Below are positions 48,094 to 61,043 of a DNA stretch of 64,000 bases, piece after piece; within the stretch, counting starts at the first letter, position 1; each line of letters begins with the position of its first letter. The notes beneath the pieces are model-generated. The model saw only the letters and a program-made list of their open reading frames with translations, searched no databases and was not told the DNA's origin. Source of the DNA: Cyprinodon diabolis (lineage: Eukaryota > Chordata > Actinopteri > Cyprinodontiformes > Cyprinodontidae); contig JARPUW010000331.1 of NCBI GenBank assembly GCA_030533445.1, positions 1 through 64,000 on the forward strand. Direction: 5' to 3'. The position numbers were made by a program, and so were the translations under genes.

Positions 48094-51000
48094 CACACCT
48101 AAGCTTCTAATTGAGCTAGCTGCAGCAGGTCACTGTCACTCAGCTTTCAGGTGCTTAAAATGTCCTCCGAACAAACGACTGCTGAGCAAAAACCGTATGA
48201 GTTATTCAAAAAATTTTTTCACCGTGAGCGTCAGTCATCCTTCGACTCCAACTATGCCAACTTTGGTGTATGTGTGTCATTCAGAAAAATATTTATGACG
48301 AGTTTAAAACACATAGTCTGATTCGTTTTTCTCCCCTCTTCTGCTCCAAAACCAATGAAAAACGGCTCTGATTTTCATCGACTTTAGGTCGGTCTGGAGG
48401 GTTTTTAAGGAAAAGTATTAATCCTACCGTAATTCCGAAGATATTGTGTGGGTCCAGAGATTTCAGTCTACAAACTGACCAAAAATGGTGACTCTAGCTA
48501 TAAATATGTGGCCGTGAGGGCGAGTTTAAAATGTTTTTTTGTGTTTAAAAAACGCCTGCCTCACACTCTAGCTTTTCAGTTGCTCCACTCTAGCAGGCTG
48601 GATTTTGCTAAAACTTTGTGGCGCTTGAGGTCTGATTATACAAAAACCGTAGCAGTTATCAACATACCGTCTTCAGTTTTAAATAGACGAAGGATTTATC
48701 TACAAACTGAGCTTCAAACTGTTTTTCTAGGTGAATGTATGCCGACACAGTGAAGTGCTGTTTTTTATGCTTTTTTTTTCCTCTCCCCATTCATTTCCTA
48801 TGGGATTTTTTTGCGACGTTTTCGCTAATAATTCGCAAACCTTCGGACTAATGAGAAAGTTTTATACAAGCACACATCACCCCATTGGTCCCGACGCGTG
48901 TGCCAACTTTGGGCCCGATCCGCCAAACCGTGCGGGACTAGTTACGCGCCGAAGTTTTGGGTATACGGGAGAATTATAATAATAATAATAATACGCGGAA
49001 TAAATATGTGCAATAGTAGTAGGTGGGCCATGCCTTCGGCATGTGGCCCCCCAATAATAACTAGAAAATTTCTAAAGAAATTTTGAGGGGGGCCACCTAC
49101 TGCCCGTCTGGGGAACCGGGCCAATACGGCCCTGGCAAGTGACGTCGGGGCTCCCCAGACCAACTGCTTACGCCTTTGAGGGCTGCTGAGGGAAGGAAAG
49201 AGGGCAAGTTCATGGGCAAAGAGAGCTGTGTGCCACTTGTGCTGACATCTGGGAAATAGACGTGCACAGCGTATGATGCACAAGGGTAATATGGGTTGTC
49301 CATATTGAAACACAGTGGGTAAAGCCCAGTTGGCGGGCTTCGCCCGCCTGCTAGGAGCCATCTCAGTGAAGAAAAAAATCACCAATGGCGGGCTCTGCCC
49401 GCCTTCTAAGAGCCATTGCAGTGATGAAATCACCAATGGCGGGCTCCGCCCGCCTGCTAAGAGCCATTGCAGTGATGTAATCACCTTTGGCGGGCTCCGC
49501 CCGCCTGTTACCATTGGCGGGCTCCGCCCGCCTTCTAAGAGCCATTGCAGTGATGAAATCACCAATGGCAATGAGCAATATGCCAGAATGTATGAGTGTG
49601 TATAAGGAAGAGGCTTTTATTCTGTAGAGTCCTTGTAGTCTTATTTTGAAAGTCCATCATGAATGTGCATCAAAAGATGGGTCACGCCCAGCAGTGATAT
49701 AGAATCCATTTCCAAATGTTAAATCACTGGTTTTCCATGTTATTAGGTGAATAGTTGCTGTATTACAGAGTAAATGGGAGACTTTTATTGTGAAATTTGC
49801 TCTGGGGTGTGTTTTGAAAAGGTCACTAGAGTCTAATAAAAACAACCTGGAAGAGTTTGGGTCATAATGTTGAGCCATTTGCATCAATTAATGCATTAGT
49901 ATAATCTAGAGGCTTTTATTTTGTAGGGTCGCTGGAGTCTTATTTTGAAAGTCCAACAGAGTTGTGTTTATAGAAAATGTTCAGACCCGTCAATGATAGT
50001 TGATTACTTTCCAATCGTTAAATCACTCTTTTTCCATGTTATTAGGGCAGTAGATGAAGCGGAAATGGGAGGCTTTTATTTTGAAATTTGCTATAGGGTG
50101 TGTTTTAAACAGTCTCCTAGAGTCTATTCTCTAAAACGGGGTTGAGTTTGGGTCATAATGTTGAGCCATATAGGGCAATAAATATATGTAAAAAATATAG
50201 AGGCTTTTATTTTGTAGGGTCCCTGGAGTCTTATTTTGAAAGTCTATCAGTGCTGAGTGGCAAGGGAAGTGTCATGGACAGCAGTCATATAGTATCCATT
50301 TCCCAATGTTAAATCAGTCCTTTCACCCTCCATTAAATTAAATGTGCTGTTTAAAACAGCAGAGGTAAAATCTGTTTGAAGCTTGGTAACCTTGACAACG
50401 CTTAACGAGCCTCTCACTGACACAGACAACAGCTGCACTCACTATTGGTTTCTTCTTCCCAGGCTTTTTTGTATGGGAAGAACGGCACCGAACAAACGAC
50501 TACTGATCAAAAACCGTATGAGTTATTCAAAAAACATTTTCACCATGAGCATCAGCAATCCTTCGACTCCAACTATACCAACTTTGGTGTATGTGTGTCA
50601 TTCAGAAAAATATTTATGACGAGTTGAAAACACATAGTCTGATTCGTTTCTCTCCCATCTTCAGCTCAAAAAGAATAGAGAAAGGCTGAAACTCTCATCG
50701 ACTTTAGGTTGGTCTGGAGGGTTTTTAAGGAAAAGTATTAATCCTACCGTAATTCCGAAGACATTGTGTGAGTCCAGAGGTTTCAGTCTACAAACTGACC
50801 AAAAATGGTGACTGTAGCTCCAAATATGTGGCCGTGAGGGCGAGAATAAGATGTTTGATCTGAAAAAAATGGCCGCCTCACACTAAGATTTCAGCAGCTG
50901 CACTCTAGCAGGCTGCTGCAGAAGCTAACTGTCAGCTAGCTTCCAGGTGCTTACCCTCCGAACAAACGACTGCTGAGCAAAAACCGTAAAAGATATCTGA

Positions 51001-51338
51001 AAAATTCTTTCAGTGAAAGCAACATCTATCCTTTGTCTCAGACTGGGGTAACCTTCATGTCTGTAGGTCTTTCACAACCCAAAACGAAGCACAAACAAAA
51101 TGGTTGGCCCACCTGCTCCTCCCTTTCTTTTAACTGCAGGACCTCACTCTCACTCACCTTTTAGCTGCTAAAGCACCCCTCCGAACAAACGACTGCTGAG
51201 TAAAAACCGTAAAAGGTATCTGAAAAATTCTTTTTATCTAAGCGACAGCTATATCTTGTCTTCGATTGGAGTAACTTTCATGGCTGTAGGTCATCTACAA
51301 ACTGAATGGGAAGAGAAAGAAAAGAAAAAACGTTTCAT
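48094..51338 (+). repeat. Array unit 16 (3245 bases, one R hairpin)
   Basis: GCTGACATC near 49241 and GTCGCTGG near 49928 are shared with units 2, 12 and 14. A private change near 50331 gives CATTAAATTAAATGTG. The GA-rich tract before the boundary is one A shorter than elsewhere. The P/Q block is at 49332-49569. Confidence 0.95.
48993..49054 (+). repeat. One R hairpin element, unit 16
   Basis: A single copy flanked by (TAA)n on both sides (AATAATAACTAG follows), so the R element here is fully embedded in the microsatellite. Confidence 0.9.
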
Positions 51339-54300
51339 CACACCTAAGCTTCTAATTGAGCTAGCTGCAGCAGGTCACTGTCACTCAGCTTTCAGGTGCT
51401 TAAAATGTCCTCCGAACAAACGACTGCTGAGCAAAAACCGTATGAGTTATTCAAAAAATTTTTTCACCGTGAGCGTCAGTCATCCTTCGACTCCAACTAT
51501 GCCAACTTTGGTGTATGTGTGTCATTCAGAAAAATATTTATGACGAGTTTAAAACCCATAGTCTGATTCGTTTTTCTCCCCTCTTCTGCTCCAAAACCAA
51601 TGAAAAACGGCTCTGATTTTCATCGACTTTAGGTCGGTCTGGAGGGTTTTTAAGGAAAAGTATTAATCCTACCGTAATTCCGAAGATATTGTGTGGGTCC
51701 AGAGATTTCAGTCTACAAACTGACCAAAAATGGTGACTCTAGCTATAAATATGTGGCCGTGAGGGCGAGTTTAAAATGTTTTTTTGTGTTTAAAAAACGC
51801 CTGCCTCACACTCTAGCTTTTCAGTTGCTCCACTCTAGCAGGCTGGATTTTGCTAAAACTTTGTGGCGCTTGAGGTCTGATTATACAAAAACCGTAGCAG
51901 TTATCAACATACCGTCTTCAGTTTTAAATAGACGAAGGATTTATCTACAAACTGAGCTTCAAACTGTTTTTCTAGGTGAATGTATGCCGACACAGTGAAG
52001 TGCTGTTTTTTATGCTTTTTTTTTCCTCTCCCCATTCATTTCCTATGGGATTTTTTTGCGACGTTTTCGCTAATAATTCGCAAACCTTCGGACTAATGAG
52101 AAAGTTTTATACAAGCACACATCACCCCATTGGTCCCGACGCGTGTGCCAACTTTGGGCCCGATCCGCCAAACCGTGCGGGACTAGTTACGCGCCGAAGT
52201 TTTGGGTATACGGGAGAATTATAATAATAATAATAATACGCGGAATAAATATGTGCAATAGTAGTAGGTGGGCCATGCCTTCGGCATGTGGCCCCCCAAT
52301 AATACGCGGAATAAATATGTGCAATAGTAGTAGGTGGGCCATGCCTTCGGCATGTGGCCCCCCAACTAGAAAATTTCTAAAGAAATTTTGAGGGGGGCCA
52401 CCTACTGCCCGTCTGGGGAACCGGGCCAATACGGCCCTGGCAAGTGACGTCGGGGCTCCCCAGACCAACTGCTTACGCCTTTGAGGGCTGCTGAGGGAAG
52501 GAAAGAGGGCAAGTTCATGGGCAAAGAGAGCTGTGTGCCACTTGTGCTGAAATCTGGGAAATAGACGTGCACAGCGTATGATGCACAAGGGTAATATGGG
52601 TTGTCCATATTGAAACACAGTGGGTAAAGCCCAGTTGGCGGGCTTCGCCCGCCTGCTAGGAGCCATCTCAGTGAAGAAAAAAATCACCAATGGCGGGCTC
52701 TGCCCGCCTTCTAAGAGCCATTGCAGTGATGAAATCACCAATGGCGGGCTCCGCCCGCCTGCTAAGAGCCATTGCAGTGATGTAATCACCTTTGGCGGGC
52801 TCCGCCCGCCTGTTACCATTGGCGGGCTCCGCCCGCCTTCTAAGAGCCATTGCAGTGATGAAATCACCAATGGCAATGAGCAATATGCCAGAATGTATGA
52901 GTGTGTATAAGGAAGAGGCTTTTATTCTGTAGAGTCCTTGTAGTCTTATTTTGAAAGTCTATCATGAATGTGCATCAAAAGATGGGTCACGCCCAGCAGT
53001 GATATAGAATCCATTTCCAAATGTTAAATCACTGGTTTTCCATGTTATTAGGTGAATAGTTGCTGTATTACAGAGTAAATGGGAGACTTTTATTGTGAAA
53101 TTTGCTCTGGGTGTGTTTTGAAAAGGTCACTAGAGTCTAATAAAAACAACCTGGAAGAGTTTGGGTCATAATGTTGAGCCATTTGCATCAATTAATGCAT
53201 TAGTATAATCTAGAGGCTTTTATTTTGTAGGGTCCCTGGAGTCTTATTTTGAAAGTCCAACAGAGTTGTGTTTATAGAAAATGTTCAGACCCGTCAATGA
53301 TAGTTGATTACTTTCCAATCGTTAAATCACTCTTTTTCCATGTTATTAGGGCAGTAGATGAAGCGGAAATGGGAGGCTTTTATTTTGAAATTTGCTATAG
53401 GGTGTGTTTTAAACAGTCTCCTAGAGTCTATTCTCTAAAACGGGGTTGAGTTTGGGTCATAATGTTGAGCCATATAGGGCAATAAATATATGTAAAAAAA
53501 TATAGAGGCTTTTATTTTGTAGGGTCCCTGGAGTCTTATTTTGAAAGTCTATCAGTGCTGAGTGGCAAGGGAAGTGTCATGGACAGCAGTCATATAGTAT
53601 CCATTTCCCAATGTTAAATCAGTCCTTTCACCCTCCATTAGATTAATATGTGCTGTTTAAAACAGCAGAGGTAAAATCTGTTTGAAGCTTGGTAACCTTG
53701 ACAACGCTTAACGAGCCTCTCACTGACACAGACAACAGCTGCACTCACTATTGGTTTCTTCTTCCCAGGCTTTTTTGTATGGGAAGAACGGCACCGAACA
53801 AACGACTACTGATCAAAAACCGTATGAGTTATTCAAAAAACATTTTCACCATGAGCATCAGCAATCCTTCGACTCCAACTATACCAACTTTGGTGTATGT
53901 GTGTCATTCAGAAAAATATTTATGACGAGTTGAAAACACATAGTCTGATTCGTTTCTCTCCCATCTTCAGCTCAAAAAGAATAGAGAAAGGCTGAAACTC
54001 TCATCGACTTTAGGTTGGTCTGGAGGGTTTTTAAGGAAAAGTATTAATCCTACCGTAATTCCGAAGACATTGTGTGAGTCCAGAGGTTTCAGTCTACAAA
54101 CTGACCAAAAATGGTGACTGTAGCTCCAAATATGTGGCCGTGAGGGCGAGAATAAGATGTTTGATCTGAAAAAAATGGCCGCCTCACACTAAGATTTCAG
54201 CAGCTGCACTCTAGCAGGCTGCTGCAGAAGCTAACTGTCAGCTAGCTTCCAGGTGCTTACCCTCCGAACAAACGACTGCTGAGCAAAAACCGTAAAAGAT

Positions 54301-54645
54301 ATCTGAAAAATTCTTTCAGTGAAAGCAACATCTATCCTTTGTCTCAGACTGGGGTAACCTTCATGTCTGTAGGTCTTTCACAACCCAAAACGAAGCACAA
54401 ACAAAATGGTTGGCCCACCTGCTCCTCCCTTTCTTTTAACTGCAGGACCTCACTCTCACTCACCTTTTAGCTGCTAAAGCACCCCTCCGAACAAACAACT
54501 GCTGAGTAAAAACCGTAAAAGGTATCTGAAAAATTCTTTTTATCTAAGCGACAGCTATATCTTGTCTTCAATTGGAGTAACTTTCATGGCTGTAGATCAT
54601 CTACAAACTGAATGGGAAGAGAAAGAAAAAGAAAAAACGTTTCAT
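51339..54645 (+). repeat. Array unit 17 (3307 bases, two R hairpins)
   Basis: The C region is identical in its indels to unit 10: CTCTGGGTGTG near 53106 and the longer A run near 53496. AAAACCCATAG near 51550 and AACAAACAACTGC near 54489 are private. The P/Q block is at 52637-52874. Confidence 0.95.
52238..52365 (+). repeat. Two R hairpin elements, unit 17
   Basis: Two copies, 66 bases apart, after the longest pure (TAA)n run I noted. Confidence 0.9.
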
Positions 54646-57600
54646 CACACCTAAGCTTCTAATTGAGCTAGCTGCAGCAGGTCACTGTCACTCAGCTTTC
54701 AGGTGCTTAAAATGTCCTCCGAACAAACGACTGCTGAGCAAAAACCGTATGAGTTATTCAAAAAATTTTTTCACCGTGAGCGTCAGTCATCCTTCGACTC
54801 CAACTATGCCAACTTTGGTGTATGTGTGTCATTCAGAAAAATATTTATGACGAGTTTAAAACACATAGTCTGATTCGTTTTTCTCCCCTCTTCTGCTCCA
54901 AAACCAATGAAAAACGGCTCTGATTTTCATCGACTTTAGGTCGGTCTGGAGGGTTTTTAAGGAAAAGTATTAATCCTACCGTAATTCCGAAGATATTGTG
55001 TGGGTCCAGAGATTTCAGTCTACAAACTGACCAAAAATGGTGACTCTAGCTATAAATATGTGGCCGTGAGGGCGAGTTTAAAATGTTTTTTTGTGTTTAA
55101 AAAACGCCTGCCTCACACTCTAGCTTTTCAGTTGCTCCACTCTAGCAGGCTGGATTTTGCTAAAACTTTGTGGCGCTTGAGGTCTGATTATACAAAAACC
55201 GTAGCAGTTATCAACATACCGTCTTCAGTTTTAAATAGACGAAGGATTTATCTACAAACTGAGCTTCAAACTGTTTTTCTAGGTGAATGTATGCCGACAC
55301 AGTGAAGTGCTGTTTTTTATGCTTTTTTTTCCTCTCCCCATTCATTTCCTATGGGATTTTTTTGCGACGTTTTCGCTAATAATTCGCAAACCTTCGGACT
55401 AATGAGAAAGTTTTATACAAGCACACATCACCCCATTGGTCCCGACGCGTGTGCCAACTTTGGGCCCGATCCGCCAAACCGTGCGGGACTAGTTACGCGC
55501 CGAAGTTTTGGGTATACGGGAGAATTATAATAATAATAACTAGAAAATTTCTAAAGAAATTTTGAGGGGGGCCACCTACTGCCCGTCTGGGGAACCGGGC
55601 CAATACGGCCCTGGCAAGTGACGTCGGGGCTCCCCAGACCAACTGCTTACGCCTTTGAGGGCTGCTGAGGGAAGGAAAGAGGGCAAGTTCATGGGTAAAG
55701 AGAGCTGTGTGCCACTTGTGCTGAAATCTGGGAAATAGACGTGCACAGCGTATGATGCACAAGGGTAATATGGGTTGTCCATATTGAAACACAGTGGGTA
55801 AAGCCCAGTTGGCGGGCTTCGCCCGCCTGCGAGGAGCCATCTCAGTGAAGAAAAAAATCACCAATGGCGGGCTCTGCCCGCCTGCTAAGAGCCATTGCAG
55901 TGATGTAATCACCTTTGGCGGGCTCCGCCCGCCTTCTAAGAGCCATTGCAGTGATGAAATCACCAATGGCAATGAGCAATATGCCAGAATGTATGAGTGT
56001 GTATAAGGAAGAGGCTTTTATTCTGTAGAGTCCTTGTAGTCTTATTTTGAAAGTCTATCATGAATGTGCATCAAAAGATGGGTCACGCCCAGCAGTGATA
56101 TAGAATCCATTTCCAAATGTTAAATCACTGGTTTTCCATGTTATTAGGTGAATAGTTGCTGTATTACAGAGTAAATGGGAGACTTTTATTGTGAAATTTG
56201 CTCTGGGGTGTGTTTTGAAAAGGTCACTAGAGTCTAATAAAAACAACCTGGAAGAGTTTGGGTCATAATGTTGAGCCATTTGCATCAATTAATGCATTAC
56301 TATAATCTAGAGGCTTTTATTTTGTAGGGTCCCTGGAGTCTTATTTTGAAAGTCCAACAGAGTTGTGTTTATAGAAAATGTTCAGACCCGTCAATGATAG
56401 TTGATTACTTTCCAATCGTTAAATCACTCTTTTTCCATGTTATTAGGGCAGTAGATGAAGCGGAAATGGGAGGCTTTTATTTTGAAATTTGCTATAGGGT
56501 GTGTTTTAAACAGTCTCCTAGAGTCTATTCTCTAAAACGGGGTTGAGTTTGGGTCATAATGTTGAGCCATATAGGGCAATAAATATATGTAAAAAATATA
56601 GAGGCTTTTATTTTGTAGGGTCCCTGGAGTCTTATTTTGAAAGTCTATCAGTGCTGAGTGGCAAGGGAAGTGTCATGGACAGCAGTCATATAGTATCCAT
56701 TTCCCAATGTTAAATCAGTCCTTTCACCCTCCATTAGATTAATATGTGCTGTTTAAAACAGCAGAGGTAAAATCTGTTTGAAGCTTGGTAACCTTGACAA
56801 CGCTTAACGAGCCTCTCACTGACACAGACAACAGCTGCACTCACTATTGGTTTCTTCTTCCCAGGCTTTTTTGTATGGGAAGAACGGCACCGAACAAACG
56901 ACTACTGATCAAAAACCGTATGAGTTATTCAAAAAACATTTTCACCATGAGCATCAGCAATCCTTCGACTCCAACTATACCAACTTTGGTGTATGTGTGT
57001 CATTCAGAAAAATATTTATGACGAGTTGAAAACACATAGTCTGATTCGTTTCTCTCCCATCTTCAGCTCAAAAAGAATAGAGAAAGGCTGAAACTCTCAT
57101 CGACTTTAGGTTGGTCTGGAGGGTTTTTAAGGAAAAGTATTAATCCTACCGTAATTCCGAAGACATTGTGTGAGTCCAGAGGTTTCAGTCTACAAACTGA
57201 CCAAAAATGGTGACTGTAGCTCCAAATATGTGGCCGTGAGGGCGAGAATAAGATGTTTGATCTTAAAAAAATGGCCGCCTCACACTAAGATTTCAGCAGC
57301 TGCACTCTAGCAGGCTGCTGCAGAAGCTAACTGTCAGCTAGCTTCCAGGTGCTTACCCTCCGAACAAACGACTGCTGAGCAAAAACCGTAAAAGATATCT
57401 GAAAAATTCTTTCAGTGAAAGCAACATCTATCCTTTGTCTCAGACTGGGGTAACCTTCATGTCTGTAGGTCTTTCACAACCCAAAACGAAGCACAAACAA
57501 AATGGTTGGCCCACCTGCTCCTCCCTTTGTTTGAACTGCAGGACCTCACTCTCACTCACCTTTTAGCTGCTAAAGCACCCCTCCGAACAAACGACTGCTG

Positions 57601-57741
57601 AGTAAAAACCGTAAAAGGTATCTGAAAAATTCTTTTTATCTAAGCGACAGCTATATCTTGTCTTCAATTGGAGTAACTTTCATGGCTGTAGGTCATCTAC
57701 AAACTGAATGGGAAGAGAAAGAAAAAGAAAAAACGTTTCAT
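54646..57741 (+). repeat. Array unit 18 (3096 bases, contracted P/Q block)
   Basis: It has no R hairpin and only three P hairpins (block 55811-55970). The loss corresponds to the 27 bases also missing in unit 4 plus one further 51-base P/Q period. ATGGGTAAAG and GCCTGCGAGG are shared with unit 4. One T is missing from the T run near 55328. Confidence 0.95.
55811..55970 (+). repeat. P/Q block with three P hairpins, unit 18
   Basis: This is the shortest P/Q block in the window, equal to the unit 4 block minus one 51-base P/Q period. It supports contraction in whole hairpin periods. Confidence 0.88.
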
Positions 57742-60700
57742 CACACCTAAGCTTCTAATTGAGCTAGCTGCAGCAGGTCACTGTCACTCAGCTTTCAGGT
57801 GCTTAAAATGTCCTCCGAACAAACGACTGCTGAGCAAAAACCGTATGAGTTATTCAAAAAATTTTTTCACCGTGAGCGTCAGTCATCCTTCGACTCCAAC
57901 TATGCCAACTTTGGTGTATGTGTGTCATTCAGAAAAATATTTATGACGAGTTTAAAACACATAGTCTGATTCGTTTTTCTCCCCTCTTCTGCTCCAAAAC
58001 CAATGAAAAACGGCTCTGATTTTCATCGACTTTAGGTCGGTCTGGAGGGTTTTTAAGGAAAAGTATTAATCCTACCGTAATTCCGAAGATATTGTGTGGG
58101 TCCAGAGATTTCAGTCTACAAACTGACCAAAAATGGTGACTCTAGCTATAAATATGTGGCCGTGAGGGCGAGTTTAAAATGTTTTTTTGTGTTTAAAAAA
58201 CGCCTGCCTCACACTCTAGCTTTTCAGTTGCTCCACTCTAGCAGGCTGGATTTTGCTAAAACTTTGTGGCGCTTGAGGTCTGATTATACAAAAACCGTAG
58301 CAGTTATCAACATACCGTCTTCAGTTTTAAATAGACGAAGGATTTATCTACAAACTGAGCTTCAAACTGTTTTTCTAGGTGAATGTATGGCGACACAGTG
58401 AAGTGCTGTTTTTTATGCTTTTTTTTTCCTCTCCCCATTCATTTCCTATGGGATTTTTTTGCGACGTTTTCGCTAATAATTCGCAAACCTTCGGACTAAT
58501 GAGAAAGTTTTATACAAGCACACATCACCCCATTGGTCCCGACGCGTGTGCCAACTTTGGGCCCGATCCGCCAAACCGTGCGGGACTAGTTACGCGCCGA
58601 AGTTTTGGGTATACGGGAGAATTATAATAATAATACGCGGAATAAATATGTGCAATAGTAGTAGGTGGGCCATGCCTTCGGCATGTGGCCCCCCAATAAT
58701 ACGCGGAATAAATATGTGCAATAGTAGTAGGTGGGCCATGCCTTCGGCATGTGGCCCCCCAACTAGAAAATTTCTAAAGAAATTTTGAGGGGGGCCACCT
58801 ACTGCCCGTCTGGGGAACCGGGCCAATACGGCCCTGGCAAGTGACGTCGGGGCTCCCCAGACCAACTGCTTACGCCTTTGAGGGCTGCTGAGGGAAGGAA
58901 AGAGGGCAAGTTCATGGGCAAAGAGAGCTGTGTGCCACTTGTGCTGAAATCTGGGAAATAGACGTGCACAGCGTATGATGCACAAGGGTAATATGGGTTG
59001 TCCATATTGAAACACAGTGGGTAAAGCCCAGTTGGCGGGCTTCGCCCGCCTGCTAGGAGCCATCTCAGTGAAGAAAAAAAATCACCAATGGCGGGCTCTG
59101 CCCGCCTTCTAAGAGCCATTGCAGTGATGAAATCACCAATGGCGGGCTCCGCCCGCCTGCTAAGAGCCATTGCAGTGATGTAATCACCTTTGGCGGGCTC
59201 CGCCCGCCTGTTACCATTGGCGGGCTCCGCCCGCCTTCTAAGAGCCATTGCAGTGATGAAATCACCAATGGCAATGAGCAATATGCCAGAATGTATGAGT
59301 GTGTATAAGGAAGAGGCTTTTATTCTGTAGAGTCCTTGTAGTCTTATTTTGAAAGTCTATCATGAATGTGCATCAAAAGATGGGTCACGCCCAGCAGTGA
59401 TATAGAATCCATTTCCAAATGTTAAATCACTGGTTTTCCATGTTATTAGGTGAATAGTTGCTGTATTACAGAGTAAATGGGAGACTTTTATTGTGAAATT
59501 TGCTCTGGGGTGTGTTTTGAAAAGGTCACTAGAGTCTAATAAAAACAACCTGGAAGAGTTTGGGTCATAATGTTGAGCCATTTGCATCAATTAATGCATT
59601 ACTATAATCTAGAGGCTTTTATTTTGTAGGGTCCCTGGAGTCTTATTTTGAAAGTCCAACAGAGTTGTGTTTATAGAAAATGTTCAGACCCGTCAATGAT
59701 AGTTGATTACTTTCCAATCGTTAAATCACTCTTTTTCCATGTTATTAGGGCAGTAGATGAAGCGGAAATGGGAGGCTTTTATTTTGAAATTTGCTATAGG
59801 GTGTGTTTTAAACAGTCTCCTAGAGTCTATTCTCTAAAACGGGGTTGAGTTTGGGTCATAATGTTGAGCCATATAGGGCAATAAATATATGTAAAAAATA
59901 TAGAGGCTTTTATTTTGTAGGGTCCCTGGAGTCTTATTTTGAAAGTCTATCAGTGCTGAGTGGCAAGGGAAGTGTCATGTACAGCAGTCATATAGTATCC
60001 ATTTCCCAATGTTAAATCAGTCCTTTCACCCTCCATTAGATTAATATGTGCTGTTTAAAACAGCAGAGGTAAAATCTGTTTGAAGCTTGGTAACCTTGAC
60101 AACGCTTAACGAGCCTCTCACTGACACAGACAACAGCTGCACTCACTATTGGTTTCTTCTTCCCAGGCTTTTTTGTATGGGAAGAACGGCACCGAACAAA
60201 CGACTACTGATCAAAAACCGTAGGAGTTATTCAAAAAACATTTTCACCATGAGCATCAGCAATCCTTCGACTCCAACTATACCAACTTTGGTGTATGTGT
60301 GTCATTCAGAAAAATATTTATGACGAGTTGAAAACACATAGTCTGATTCGTTTCTCTCCCATCTTCAGCTCAAAAAGAATAGAGAAAGGCTGAAACTCTC
60401 ATCGACTTTAGGTTGGTCTGGAGGGTTTTTAAGGAAAAGTATTAATCCTACCGTAATTCCGAAGACATTGTGTGAGTCCAGAGGTTTCAGTCTACAAACT
60501 GACCAAAAATGGTGACTGTAGCTCCAAATATGTGGCCGTGAGGGCGAGAATAAGATGTTTGATCTTAAAAAAATGGCCGCCTCACACTAAGATTTCAGCA
60601 GCTGCACTCTAGCAGGCTGCTGCAGAAGCTAACTGTCAGCTAGCTTCCAGGTGCTTACCCTCCGAACAAACGACTGCTGAGCAAAAACCGTAAAAGATAT

Positions 60701-61043
60701 CTGAAAAATTCTTTCAGTGAAAGCAACATCTATCCTTTGTCTCAGACTGGGGTAACCTTCATGTCTGTAGGTCTTTCACAACCCAAAACGAAGCACAAAC
60801 AAAATGGTTGGCCCACCTGCTCCTCCCTTTGTTTGAACTGCAGGACCTCACTCTCACTCACCTTTTAGCTGCTAAAGCACCCCTCCGCACAAACGACTGC
60901 TGAGTAAAAACCGTAAAAGGTATCTGAAAAATTCTTTTTATCTAAGCGACAGCTATATCTTGTCTTCAATTGGAGTAACTTTCATGGCTGTAGGTCATCT
61001 ACAAACTGAATGGGAAGAGAAAGAAAAAGAAAAAACGTTTCAT
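57742..61043 (+). repeat. Array unit 19 (3302 bases, two R hairpins)
   Basis: ATGGCGACAC near 58386 is shared with units 5 and 20. An extra A before the first Q hairpin (near 59080) shifts the frames that read through the P/Q block. GTAGGAGTTATTC near 60219 and CTCCGCACAAACG near 60884 are private. The P/Q block is at 59034-59272. Confidence 0.95.
58635..58762 (+). repeat. Two R hairpin elements, unit 19
   Basis: Two copies, 66 bases apart. Unit 5, which shares other variants with unit 19, also has two, but spaced 69. Confidence 0.9.
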
